64,000 bases of DNA from Caprimulgus europaeus (lineage: Eukaryota; Chordata; Aves; Caprimulgiformes; Caprimulgidae). The stretch covers positions 1,550,001 to 1,614,000 of the forward strand of contig OU015541.1 of NCBI GenBank assembly GCA_907165065.1. The letters are read 5' to 3'. This document shows, one piece after another, positions 14,298-25,700 of this stretch (position 1 is its first letter; the number at the start of each line of letters is the position of its first letter). Both the position numbers and the translations under genes were made by a program. Below the pieces are notes generated by a model that had not been told where the DNA came from, made no database searches, and was given only the letters and a program-made list of their open reading frames with translations.

Positions 14298-14316
14298 ACT
14301 ACCACTCCCAGAATGC
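14298..14316 (+). promoter_or_regulatory. ZNF143/SBS motif, plus orientation
   Basis: ACTACCACTCCCAGAATGC matches the long ZNF143 (Staf) consensus at nearly every informative base. It lies about 100 bases upstream of the likely ZGPAT start and about 40 bases from the inverted copy that faces ARFRP1. Confidence 0.7.
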
Positions 14317-14447
14317 CCAGCGCAGCGGGCTGCCCAGGGCCCTCAGTGCGCAGGTGCAGTGCAAGGGGGCGGGGCTGGAGTGGCGTGACGCGGTGACTGG
14401 AGAAGCCGGAAGTGAGGGGTGGGGGAACTGGAAGTTGGTGGGGTGTC

Positions 14448-14481
14448 ATGGCGGCGGTGTACGGGAAGTGGGAGCGGAGGG
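14448..14481 (+). other. ZGPAT: ZGPAT 5' exon with upstream ATG
   Basis: ATG at 14448 opens MAAVYGKWERR before the donor at 14482 (GTGAGTGCG). With the acceptor ending at 14648 (CCCCGCAG) it would continue as GASPGSF and stop, an upstream ORF of about 18 codons before the main ATG at 14857. The exon's 5' edge is not determinable from sequence. Confidence 0.5.
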
Positions 14482-14856
14482 GTGAGTGCGGCGGCGGCGG
14501 GCGGGAGGCTGCTGCCGGTCCCCGGGTGGAAGGGCCGCTCCGGGGAGCTCGATGCTGTGCGTGGGCCCGGTGGGCTCGAGGGGGTTCCGTGGCGGGGGCT
14601 GGCAGGGCTTGGTCTCTTCTCAGACTCTCTCATCGCCTTTCCCCGCAGGAGCGTCGCCTGGTTCCTTCTGAGGGAAGAAGCGGGACGGCGGGTAGATGGT
14701 GACTTCAGCGGACAAGGCCTTGTTATCCAAAAAGTTGTTAATTTTAAGTAAACTCTCTGAATATGCTCTGACTGCCCAGCAAGGAGCCGGTTAAAGCAGC
14801 AGGGACACGGTTAAACCAGCAGGGACACAGCCAAACACGCCTTTATCTTGCTGATA

Positions 14857-17800
14857 ATGGATGAAGAGAGTCTGGAAGCCGCTATTCAGACCTACAACGC
14901 CCAGCTGCAGCAGGTGGAGCTGGCTCTAGGGGCAGGCCTGGACCCCTCGCAGCAGTCGGACTTGATTCAGTTGCAGGAAGATTTGAAGCAGCTGATAGAA
15001 CTGACTGAGTCTAGCCTGGTGTCTGTTAAAAAGAGCAAACTTTTGGCTACTTTAGACACAAATGCATCCTCCTCCTCCTCCCCAGGAGGTCTCCTGGAGC
15101 AGGACACTAACCCAGAGGGCTCTGCCCAAGATGAGGAATACGCAGCTTTTCAGGAAGCCATTGCTGAGCTCGGAACTGACCAGAAACCTTCAGCTGATAA
15201 CCAGGAGACATCCTCAAAGGGGGGTGAAGAAACTGGTGACAAAAATGAAGCAAAGTACAGTGAAGAGGAGGAGTCATCTGATAGAGAGGAGGAGGAGGAG
15301 GAGTTGAGTGGAATGAAGGTTAAAGCCCCCTACTACAGTACTTGGGGGACCCTGGAGTACCACAACGCCATGATTGTGGGGACAGAGGAGCTGGAAGATG
15401 GCAGTGCTGGGGTCAGGGTGCTGTACCTCTATCCCACTCACAAGTCCCTGAAGCCTTGCCCCTTCTTCTTGGATGACAAGTGCAGATTTAAAGAGAACTG
15501 TCGGTAAAAGAGGAAACAGGGGGGAGGGAATTGTGTCCTGCAGGGGGATAACCCTCTTCTGTACCAAATGAAACTGTCCCTTTTTGTTTGTGGTTTTACC
15601 ATGTGTCCTGGGGAACAGTGCCACCAGCTTGGCTGTTTTCTGCAGCTAAGGCAGAGATGAAATGGGAAACCCTGTGGGGAACTTGCAGAGATTCACATAA
15701 TCATCGAGTGACTCCATTAATCACCAACTGAGTATTCTAAAAATCAGCCACCAAGGTGTCTGTGGGGATGGTGGGTCCATTCCAGTCACACAGGGAGGCT
15801 GTGGAGTCTCTGTCTGTGGAGATCTTCAGAACTTAACTAAGTGGGATCTGGAATGCCCTGGTCAGGCTTTGAAGTTGTGCTTTGAGCAGGAGGTGGGGCT
15901 GGAGACCTGTGTGTCTGGGTCATCCTCCTTATCTCAAAGGATCTGTGAGCTTTTTTACTGGCTGTGTCATTGCTAAGGGCAGTTCAGTGCTCTGGGGTGG
16001 GATGGATTCCTTGTTGCATGACCTAAATGAGACATTGGAGATGAAAAATGAATAGTTTGGATAATTGAAACAATGCAGGCTCAAAACTTCCACCATCCCT
16101 GGTGAAATCATCCCTGCTGACCACTGCTTTGCATTTCCTTTAGGGAGAGGAGGAGTTTTTATTTCCAGCTTGCTGAGATGAGGTAGAGACCATTCCTCTT
16201 GTGCCTCCCCTGGCAGGTTTTCCCACGGGCAGGTGGTCTCTGTGGAGGAGCTGCAGCCGTTCCAGGAGCCCGACCTGAGCGCGCTGGGGGTGGGCTCAGC
16301 CTGCCTGGCCAAGCACAGCGATGGCATCTGGCACAGTGCCAGAATCACTGGTGAGTCTGGGGGCTGCCTTTGCCAGGGTCCCCTGTGGAGGGTGAAAGCT
16401 GATGCTGAAGTCAAGATAAAACTTGACTGTTTGGGTTTATTTTACAAAAACATGATGTAGCTGTGTCCCTGAACTGAAAACCTTCGTGTAGCTGAGAAAT
16501 CATCCTGAGTTTGTCAGGCTTGAGAGGGGAACAGGCTGGGAAACAGGAGAGTTGTGGAGAAAAAGGAGACATCAGAGCAGGAGCGTGGGCAGGAAATGGT
16601 TACAGTGGCTGCCCTGGAAGGGAAGAGGCAGGTGATGCAGGAATTTGTGTGTGTGCTGGGTTAGAATTGCAATAATCTGCTCTTGTGAGCAAAAGCCAGA
16701 GGAGCTGAGTGTGCCCCTCAGCTGCTGACACAGGCTCCCTGCAGGGGGAGGCTTTGGGTTCTCTTTCCATCTTTCTTTGAGTTATTAGGTCAGAGGGGAG
16801 CAACTCTAACTTCTCCTTAATTCCACTTCTCATCTTCCTTCATTTTTAGGAATAATCCTTTAAGTATCACCACAGGCATGGTGGAAATAGCTTTTCCTTG
16901 CAGCAGGAGGTGCTGCTCCCTTCCAGACAGAAACCTAAAGCACAAAGGAAAAACAGAGTTTTTTTTAAAACCCATTTTCCCTGGGCCTCCCCCCTCTCCC
17001 CTGCCCTTCCCCAGGGCTCACTCTGCTCGCTGCCCATTGCCTGTGGGAGACTCCCTGGAGCCCTTGTCCTTGCTGTTTCTTCTGTAGACGTGGACAGTGG
17101 TTACTACACGGTGAAGTTTGATTCCCTGCTGCTCAAGGAAGCTGTTGTGGAAGGAGACAGTGTCATCCCCCCGCTGAGGAGTGAGGATGGTGCCTCCTCT
17201 GCCGAGTCGGATGAAGACAGCGTCGAGGACTCGGGTTACGCTAAAGGTGAGGGAGTGGGGACAGTGGGAGTGACCTGTGACCCAGGGGTGCCCTTTCCTG
17301 GGACCTGCTCAGCCACTGCCCTGCAGCTTTTGTTGTTGGTGTCTCACCTCTGATGGAAGAGTGGCTGATCTCTTTATATGTTGCTGAAAGATAGAGAGTG
17401 GTAATCAGCTCTTATGTTGTAATTGCAAACTAAAACCTTGTTCTATGCAAATCACTGAGCTGATGGAGGTTGGAGGTTTCCATTTGAACTTCTGACATGT
17501 GAAAGAAGAGGGTGTGATAGTTTAGAGCCGAGGTTCCCAGCTCTGAGTCTGTTCCTTATGTGGCTGCCTGAGTTGAGCTGATAATGGGGAGATTTCCTCA
17601 TCTCTGGGAGCTCTGTGTCGCTTCATGACACAGGAGTCTCATGTTTGGTGCTTCCCCTGCCCTGCTGAGGCTGCAGGAACAGCCATGCCCTGTTTTCCTG
17701 TCAAAAGCTGACACAGAGAGAGCCCAGGTGGCTTCTTTGAGATCACACAGACAGCACTGGCTTTGTGCTAGTGCCACAGTTACATCACAGGGACAAAGTT

Positions 17801-20398
17801 GTGTCCTAGAGCTCTTCACATTTAGCCTAATGGAGATTATTGGGTTCTAATAACACCAAATTAGCACTGTGGCCTGGAGGAGCCTCACACCAGAGACAGG
17901 AGCTGGAGGCACTGACCGAGTGTGACATGCCACTGTGCCAGATTTTACCCTGGTGGTGTGTGTCCCTCTGTATCACCGTCCTGGAAGGAAGGAAAGGAAG
18001 TGTAGACACTTCTGGATGGCTCTGCCTGGAACTGAGATGGCATGAGCATTAAATCAGGTGGGATCTCTCCTTTAAGTGACTCGCTGTGCAGTGCTCACAA
18101 AAGGTGACAAGAACTCAAGTGAGGCTGGAGGAGCAGCCCAGTGATTCTGGGCTGGGAGAATATTGACCTCTCTCCTCAGAGGGGTTTCATGCTGTCCCAG
18201 AGGAAGGTTTTACAAAGCAGCTTTGTGTCTGTGTTTCACTGATTCTTCTCTCTGTGCCTCAGTGATAGATTCAGGAGCTCCAGAGGACGGGGAGTGGAGC
18301 CCTGCATGCAGTTCCTCCTTCGCTGGCTGGGAAGCCCATACTCGTGGCATTGGCTCCAAGCTGCTGGTTCAGATGGGATATGAGTTTGGCAAAGGTAAGG
18401 GGAGAAGGCAGTTGGGGTGCTGTGAGAGCTTGACCAGCGTGATGGATCCTAAAGCTGGTTCAGAAACACAGTGATTTGGATGAAGCTAAAACTGTTGTGC
18501 TGAAGGGCCTGGTAGGTGCAGCTCAGGCTGCGTGGTGAGTCCCAGCTGTTAGAGACAAAAAGGGATCATTCACTCAATGGAAGCACAGGCATGTGTGTGT
18601 GTTCCAACCCTGTGTGGTCCTAGCAGAGGTGGGAGGCACTGGGAACCCTGGTCAAAGTCATGATTAAAGCCGTGAGAACTATTGTGTGAGATGTTCAAAG
18701 GGAGAAGGAAGCTGATCTCTGAGGCTTCTGATGTCTGTGTTAAAGCATCTCCTCGCTCTAGACACAGACTTCAAAGCCTGCTGAGCTAGCTTCTCCCTAC
18801 ACAAATGATGTTGAGCCTGGGGGGCTCTAGGAGGGCAAGTTGCTGCTTCCATTTGTCTTTAGTTCTCACAGAGGAACCAAACCAGTTTTCAGGAGAACCT
18901 GGCTTGAGAAGCTGAGAATGTGAGGCCTGGTGGATGGCCTCGGGCTTTTTGTCACCCATCTTCTGCTGTAGAAGGTTCCTGGTGCAGCATCTGCATCCAC
19001 CCAGCTGTGGCCTTTGCTGCTCCCCTTGGCTTGGATGGTTGTTGTGGCTTCTTGTACCCCAAAAGCCTGTTTGCTTGGTCTAAGCTTGTGACTGGCAGTG
19101 TGAGAAAAGGAGGCTGAGGGGAGACCTTCTGGCTCTGTCCAGCTCCCTGAAAGGAGGGTGCAGAGAGGTGGGGGTGAGTCTGTTCAGCAACTGACAAGAC
19201 AAGAGGAAATGGCCTCAAGTTGCACCAGGGCAGGTTTATATTGGATCTGGGGACAAAATTATTCCTGAAAGGGTGGTCAAGCATTGGCACAGGCTGCCCA
19301 GGGAGGTGGTGGAGTCCCCATCCCTGGTGGGATTGAACAGACAGACGAGGTGCTCAGGGACATGGGTTAGAGGTGGCAGTGTTGGGTTTATGGTTGGACG
19401 TGGTGATCTTAAAGGTGGACTTGTTGATGCTAGGTTTCTGGTTGGACTTGATGATGTGAGAGGTGTTTTCCAAGCACTATGACTTTGTGGTTCTGTGAGC
19501 TTGTGGTGGGATGTGGCTCCAGAGGGGGTGTCCTCACTTGCAGTAATCACTTGATGTCTCTCCTCAGGGTTAGGGAAGAACTCTGAGGGCCGAGTGGAGC
19601 CGGTGCAGGCTGTGGTGCTTCCTCGAGGGAAGTCCCTTGACCAGTGTGTTGAGGTGCTTCAGAAGAGGAAACAGGGGAAGCTGGACCCAGGCACGTCGAG
19701 GAAATGCCGAGCGAAGGGCGGCGGCTCTGGCCAGTCCCCTGCAGGCGGCCGGAAGCCTCCCCGCAACGTGTTTGACTTTTTGAATGAGAAACTGCGAGGG
19801 AAGAGCGCTGGGGAGAAGGCTGGAGGGATGGCACTGCCAGAGAGGAACAGCAAAGAGATCTACCACGCTAGCAAGAGCACCAAGAAGGCCCTGAGCGTCC
19901 GCCTCTTCCAGACCATGGAGAGGATCGAGCAGACGCAGAGGGATATCAGAGGGATCCAGCAGGCCCTGGCACGCAACGTTGGACGGTAGGAGAACCTTCT
20001 CTTTGGGGCTACAGGGTGAACTGAGAGTACTTGGTGCTTCTGGGATGGGGTGGGTTTGAAATGAGGTGTAGGAGGAACAAGTGAAATGTGTCTGGATGAG
20101 ACCAAAGGGGAAGTGGAGGAGAGAGAATTTAGCGTGTGCTTCAGACCAGCTTGGACACTGGCAGATGTGTCTGGGGTCCTTTGGCTGGAATTCAGGCTGT
20201 GGCAAAGAGAGGAGCTCTCTGAGGGAAGGTGCTGGAGTCGTTTCCTCCTCATGCCCATCTCAGCAGCTTTGCTGTTGAGCATCCCAGGAGGAGATTTTCT
20301 AACCCAGACTGTGCTGAGCATCAGGTTCTTCCTGGCTTTCAGCAGGTCACTGGCACGAAGCTGGCAGGAAAGTGCAAACCCTCCTGGGATGATGATGG

Positions 20399-20458
<60 letters not shown>

Positions 20459-20652
20459 CAAGCCTTTGGTTTACCATGCAGGATGATGTTGTGGTAATGC
20501 TTTTTGCTTTCAGGCACAGCGTTGCTGCAGCTCAGCTGGAGGAGAAGCTGGCGAACGCCCACAAGCAGCTGGGGCAGCTGCAGGCCCAGGAGGCCACTCT
20601 GCAGCAGGAGCAGAAGAAAGCAGAGACACATAAGAAGATGACTGAGTTTTAG
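14857..20652 (+). CDS. ZGPAT: Zinc finger CCCH-type and G-patch domain protein (ZGPAT), complete CDS
   Basis: Nuclear transcriptional repressor; the human protein recruits the NuRD complex, and a G-patch suggests links to RNA helicases. Coding exons: 14857-15503, 16217-16350, 17088-17246, 18263-18394, 19568-19985, 20514-20652. Phases all match, giving 1629 nt and 542 residues (human 531). Domains in order: N-terminal coiled-coil (about 5-60); acidic Ser/Glu-rich stretch (about 125-155); CCCH finger C201-C209-C215-H219, spacing CX7CX5CX3H and split by an intron at R216; Tudor-like segment (about 240-290); G-patch (about 338-384) with [20 protein letters not shown]-terminal coiled-coil ending KKMTEF. 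The ATG at 14857 gives the conserved MDEESLE start; an upstream in-frame TTG is not used. The last intron carries a (GAT)n microsatellite and intron 5 a CR1. Confidence 0.97.
19100..19500 (+). mobile_element. CR1 LINE fragment in ZGPAT intron
   Basis: About 400 bases in sense orientation follow the conserved 3' part of avian CR1: gaggctgaggggagacctt, then gacaagaggaaatggcctc, then caggctgcccagggaggtgg, ending ttccaagc...tatgac. The copy is diverged, 5'-truncated and non-coding. It lies in the intron between exons 18263-18394 and 19568-19985. Confidence 0.9.
20388..20459 (+). repeat. (GAT)n microsatellite in ZGPAT last intron
   Basis: Nearly uninterrupted GATGAT triplets for about 70 bases, ending 55 bases before the last-exon acceptor at 20513. 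The triplet leaves all plus-strand frames open (poly-Asp, poly-Met), but no coding role is implied because it is intronic. Confidence 0.95.
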
Positions 20653-22720
20653 TCTCAGAGGAAGGTGGTTGACTGCAGTGATTGTCCTTCTAGCCAGTCT
20701 TGGTGCTCGTGGCCTCAGAGCCTGGGTGAGCCATCCTGCTCCTCTGGGCCCCAGGCTGCCCAGCCTGAAAATTTGGGCTGAAAACCAGCAGTTTCTAAAA
20801 CCAGATGCTTCTGAGCTCTGCTGGGAGGGGGAGGAGGAGGCATCCGTCCAGCAGTCAGTGAGCCTGAGCCTTGGGTAAGGACCAGCTACAAGAAATACGA
20901 TTCTGTGCTCCCTTGCACACTTCTTTCCTCTGTTCTCACTGCAGTGGCACCTCCATCCAGAGGCTGTAGCTGCTGGGGTGGTGACGTTGCTGGCTGTGAA
21001 CCAGCTGAGGAGGAGCTTTGAGAGCCCCACATCCTGCCATCACCTGTGGCTGTGTGTGCAGCCAACTGACAAACACAAGTGGAGGAGGCAGGGTCCTGAG
21101 CACATTCCAGCAAAGCAGAAAAGTCTTGTGCTGGGTGAAAACAACCAAGGCCCAGTGCTTCAGCTGCTCTCCACCTTCTGGTTCTTGCTACAGGATTTAC
21201 CTGAGAACTTGAGGGGTTTGGGGAGCAGTTCCTCGTAGCTCTAGTGTAATGAATAGATGGAGAACTGGCAGTTTGGAGGTGGGTACTTGTGGCCTGGAGC
21301 ATCCCATTTTCTCAGTTGGACTGTAAGAGTATCCCTAGGACATGCTCTAGCCACACTCATTGACTTGGCATGGAAAGCTGTGTGGCTCCACAAGCAGAGT
21401 GCCAAAGCTGGGGGAATGAGACAGGACAGGAATGATTTCTGAAACCTCCAAGGTAGGAAAAACTCCGTGGGAAACCTCGTGATTTTCACCATCATTACTT
21501 GAGTTTTTCTGTCCTAGGTGGCTCACTGAACACAGGTCAGGTCCTTTTATTAATGAAAGCTGAGGACCCAGATCCAGGCTGGGCTGGGCTCTGGCTGAGC
21601 ACAGTTATCCAGAGGCCTGTGAGTGCCCAGCACACAGCCCTGTCCATGGGAGAGCCTCGGGCTGTGCTGGAAGCAGCGGAGCAAGCCCACTGCCCTTCCC
21701 TGCAGCGTGGAGAGTCCTTGGGCAGGAAGGATGTCCTCTCCCCTAGGTTACATTCTGTGTTGGTGACAGCCAGTCCTTGGCCCAGAGGAGGTGGTGGTTT
21801 CATCAGAATCTTTCTGGTGGGACTTGTGCATTGTAATTGCTTTTTTTAAAAAAAAAAAATTGCTTTCAATTTCATGCAGTGTCTTCAGGACACATTTCTG
21901 TCTTAATTTAAGAAATCTATTTCTTTTTATTCTGAGTCATTTTTCTAATGAAAAGTTTTGCTCCTTTAGTACCACCTTTTTTATCTGTTCCTGAGAAAAC
22001 TTCTCAAGCTGTCAGCTTGGGCAGGGCTGCACCTACTTGTAGGGTCAGGCTACCAAACTAACCAGAAAATCTAAGGCTGAGGGAGATAGGATCAGAGTTG
22101 TTCAAGTCATGTGGGGTTTAGCATTGCTGCAGACACACCTCAGAGAAAAACAGAGCGACAGCAAAAGTGAACAGGAGGAACATCTTCAGGAAAGCTGTGG
22201 GAGTGAGGCTCTCCTCTTGGACAGCGCTGGGCTCCTGCTGTGCTGGGCACTGGGTGGGTGTGGAAGGTGGTGTGGGCTCCTGGAGCACTGGATTCTGACT
22301 CAATTGGCCGTGTTGTCTTCATTGTTCTGAGTGTGTCCTCCACGCACTGGGCTCAGCTCAAGGGTGTAACAGTGGCTGCTCAGTGCCCTTCCCTCGCAAA
22401 TGGCCCTTTGTATCCTGCACTCAAGTGGTGAGTGCTGACAAGGATTCATGTGCCCAGCTTAGCAGGGTGCTCGCTGCAGGGGCCCATGACTGATGAGCTG
22501 AGCTGGGCAGGGAAATCTCCTGGGTTTGTTTTGTGCTCTGACACTGCTGAACATGGCCCTCTCTGTAGGAACTGGGTGTGTGAGCCCTGTGTCTCTGCTA
22601 AGTCGTATTTTGACCCTTCCTTGGGGTTTCCACAGCCTCGCTGTCAGACTCCTGTTCACATGGCTGCTGCCTCCCACCCAAGACAGTTCACGTCCCTGGT
22701 GAATAAAGCTGGGTGTAATT
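20653..22720 (+). other. ZGPAT: ZGPAT probable 3' UTR
   Basis: After the TAG at 20650 no canonical AATAAA or ATTAAA appears until AATAAA at 22702-22707, which would give a 3' UTR of about 2 kb. A shorter UTR using a variant signal cannot be excluded. There is no other gene in this stretch. Confidence 0.4.
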
Positions 22721-25700
22721 TTTTCCCCTGTCCTCCTAAGGCGTGGTTCATTTGCAAGGTAATGATGATCTGTGGTGCCCTGTTCCTCCCTTCTCCTCCC
22801 CTGCGGCTCCAGAGCCGGCGCTCAGAGCAGCCCGGCGGGAAGCGGAGCGCGGCAGGGGCTGCTCCGGTGCCGGCAGAGCCCGTCTGCAGCGCTGCTGGCA
22901 GCCAGGGCGGGGAGAAACCCAGCCTACCAGCGGGTGAAGCAACCACCTCTGCGGGCCAGGAAGCGAGCTGTGGTGTGTGCTGCGTGGTGTCTGCTCAGAG
23001 CTCTGCTCTGGACAGAGCTCAGGAGGAGCGGGAGAGCTCAGAGCAAGATGTTGGAGATGGTTGGGAAAGCCTAATTAGGAATAACTCTGCGGGATAAAAG
23101 AAACCTCGTTCTCCAGGTTGGCTGGCGAGGGAGGCGGCATGATGAGATTCCTGCTCTTCACACTCACCAGCTTTTGAGTTTCTGCAAGGTAAGTGGAGTT
23201 TGCTTTCTTGCCTGGCAAACTTGGGTGTCCACTACTAAGCCAGGGGTTGAAAAACACTTTAAAAACCCCTGATCTACACAGAAATGGCAGCGTGGTCAGA
23301 GGTGCTGCTGCAGCGGGTTAGGCTGGACAGGCAGGATTCCTGCTGGGTTAAACCTTCAGTCGCTGCGAGGAGGGCTGCAGGTTTTGTGTCCCCTGGTGCT
23401 CTGTGCTCTGGACACATCTGGGCTGAAAAAGGAAGAGAAGGTGCTTGGGCTTGGCAGCGCTGCTGGGCTGGAACCTGGAGGTTGAGCGGGAACCGATGAC
23501 TTTTGCGGTGATTAATTGTGTTCAGAGGTGTGGGGCTTTGGTTTTTTTCATCAGAAAAATTCCCAGTTGTCTTGTGGGGAGGGGGATTAGATCCTTTGCT
23601 TGTGTGTGGAACAGCTCTTGGGGAACTGCTGAGCCCCTGGCTGCAGGTGAGGAGGCTTCAGAGAGCATGGCCATTGAAACGCTGTCCTCCGTGAACATGA
23701 GGTGATGTAAAACGGCCGAATTTGGGGCAAGAAAATCTCTGTGGTAGGCAGGGGATCCTCGGGAAAACACCTCAATCAGCCCAGCCTGTATTCTGGAATC
23801 ACTTCCCATAGCTGCAACCCCAAGGTCTCTGCTGGAGTCCTGCTGTGGCTCCGCTCTGCAGCAAATCTCTCGAGCAGGTTCTCAGTTTCAGCTCCAAAGT
23901 GCATTTCTGTGGCCAGGCCGGGGCATTTCCAGCGCTGCGGAAGGGCGGGAGAGAGAAAAACGCTGAAACGAGTTCGGCCTCCACCAGAGCCCCACGGTGT
24001 GAGCAGGCAGGTGGCTTGCCTTGTACCTTAGGGTTTTAAAATTACCTTTTACCTTAAAGTTTTAAAATTACCTTTTACCTTTGGGTTTTAAAATTACCTT
24101 TTACCTTAAAGTTTTAGAATTATATTTTCTCAAAAGCCCCTCCAGCACCTGAGTCGTGATCAGCACTGTGATCAGAAGCGCCTGTCCAAGTTGTGTGCCA
24201 TTTGGGTCTGGCATTTAGCAATATAGTTGGTTCTTTCTGAATCAAACACCTCCAGAGGAGTCTGACCGTGAAATCTCTCGGTGCAGAAATGTGAGTGAAG
24301 GGGGTGAGACTTTTCTTTTGATTTTCCATGTCAGAAATCAGATGTTCTAATTGCACCCCATGAGTGAGGCAGGTTCAGGGCTGTTGATTAACCGTTACGG
24401 GGCTTTCGCTTTTCAGAATTGAAAAGAGAAAAAAAAGTGATCTACTTCTGCTTCTTGGGACTTTTTCTCAGTACAACTCCCCAGGGAACCCAGGCTGAGT
24501 TTGCTGCAGCCGTGTTCACAATCACTGATGGAAATCAGTTTGTAATGTTTGTCCTGGTTTCTTGCAAATACCCCTTTGGTAGATTCATAGATTTTCTCCT
24601 CGTCACCCTGTGCTGAGCGCTGCCTGCAGTTTTATCTGGGTGGATGAATCAGAGGCTGGGCAAAAGCAGCAGCACTGAATTTTACAGTGAATTTAACTTT
24701 GTTTTCCTGAAGCCCAACTGAGAAACTTGCACCTTTTGCTGGAGTCACAAAAAACCTGCAGTAACAACCCAAGTGCATTTGTGTGATAGTTTCACTTAAG
24801 AAACCAGGACACTGTGTGGTGCCTGCGCTCTGGTCTCACAGGAGGGAGTTGCTCCCCCCTCTCCTCGGTGGGCTGTGGGTGTCGCACGGACGCAGCGGCT
24901 GCGGCTGCTCTTGTCCTCAAAGCCATCGTGGCTGCAGAGCCAGCGCGCTGCCAAGCGCCGTCTGCCAGGTCTCCTGCGCCGGAGAATCGCCCCGGGACTG
25001 GGAGATCAATAACTTTATTGGCAGGAAATTCAAGTGTGTGTTTCAGAATGTCTATTTGAGATTTCACCTTGCAAACCTGCTCGCTCCTACCGGAGCGGCT
25101 TCAGCCAGGCACTGGCTTTTCCTCTTGAACTTAGAATTTTGGGAAAACCAATATGTTGTCCCAGAAATGGCTTTTCCCAGTGACTGCTGACCCTGAAAGA
25201 GCGTGCATGGGGTATTTCTCTAGGTCAGAAATCCAGGAGCAACCACCGACCTCCTGCACAAGAGAAAGTAGGTCAGAAGAATTTCTCTATATTAATTCCA
25301 ATTTAGGAAGCTTCTCCTCTCAGTCTTCAATCTGAAAAATTCCGGGGTGGAAAATCCCCCCGCTGTGGGATAAGGCTCTCTGTGTGTGCCTGCCTCAGCG
25401 TCCTAAAAGCTCGAACCCAGATTCCAACATGACACCAGCTCCCCCATCCCACCTCGTTGTGATTTTGTCTGCTGAACCCCCGAGCCTGCTCGGTTCTGCC
25501 CTGAACTCGGGCGCTCCCGCAGCTGCAATCCTGCCGCTCTCATGAGCCAAACGAGTTTAGCGAGGACTGTCTGGAGCGACTGCCCGTGCTGCAGGTGATC
25601 TGTGTAATTAATGTCTGCTCAGACAGCAGAGCGGTGCTGTCTGATTAACACATGGCTGGAGAGGGAACAGCCTTCCCTTCCCAGCTCTGATCTAAGCCAG

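Larger units (their letters stand above)
13860..14640. promoter_or_regulatory. Bidirectional CpG-rich promoter of ARFRP1 and ZGPAT
   Basis: A dense GC/CpG block separates the divergent genes. On the minus side a donor GTGAGGGG (intron starts at 14149) would close a non-coding ARFRP1 exon 1 of roughly 14150-14240. On the plus side ZGPAT exon 1 ends at 14481 before GTGAGTGCG. Between them are two ZNF143-type motifs in opposite orientation (annotated separately) and an ETS-type site CCGGAAGTG at 14406-14414. There is no TATA box. Start sites are inferred, not seen. Confidence 0.8.

Noticed and set aside
20229..20486. Open frame with a long poly-Asp run in the ZGPAT last intron
   Set aside because: It is a product of the (GAT)n microsatellite inside an intron with clear flanking splice sites.
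22432..23097. Plus-strand open frame of 221 codons downstream of ZGPAT
   Set aside because: No family resemblance; it overlaps the probable ZGPAT poly(A) site and has equally long frames on other strands.
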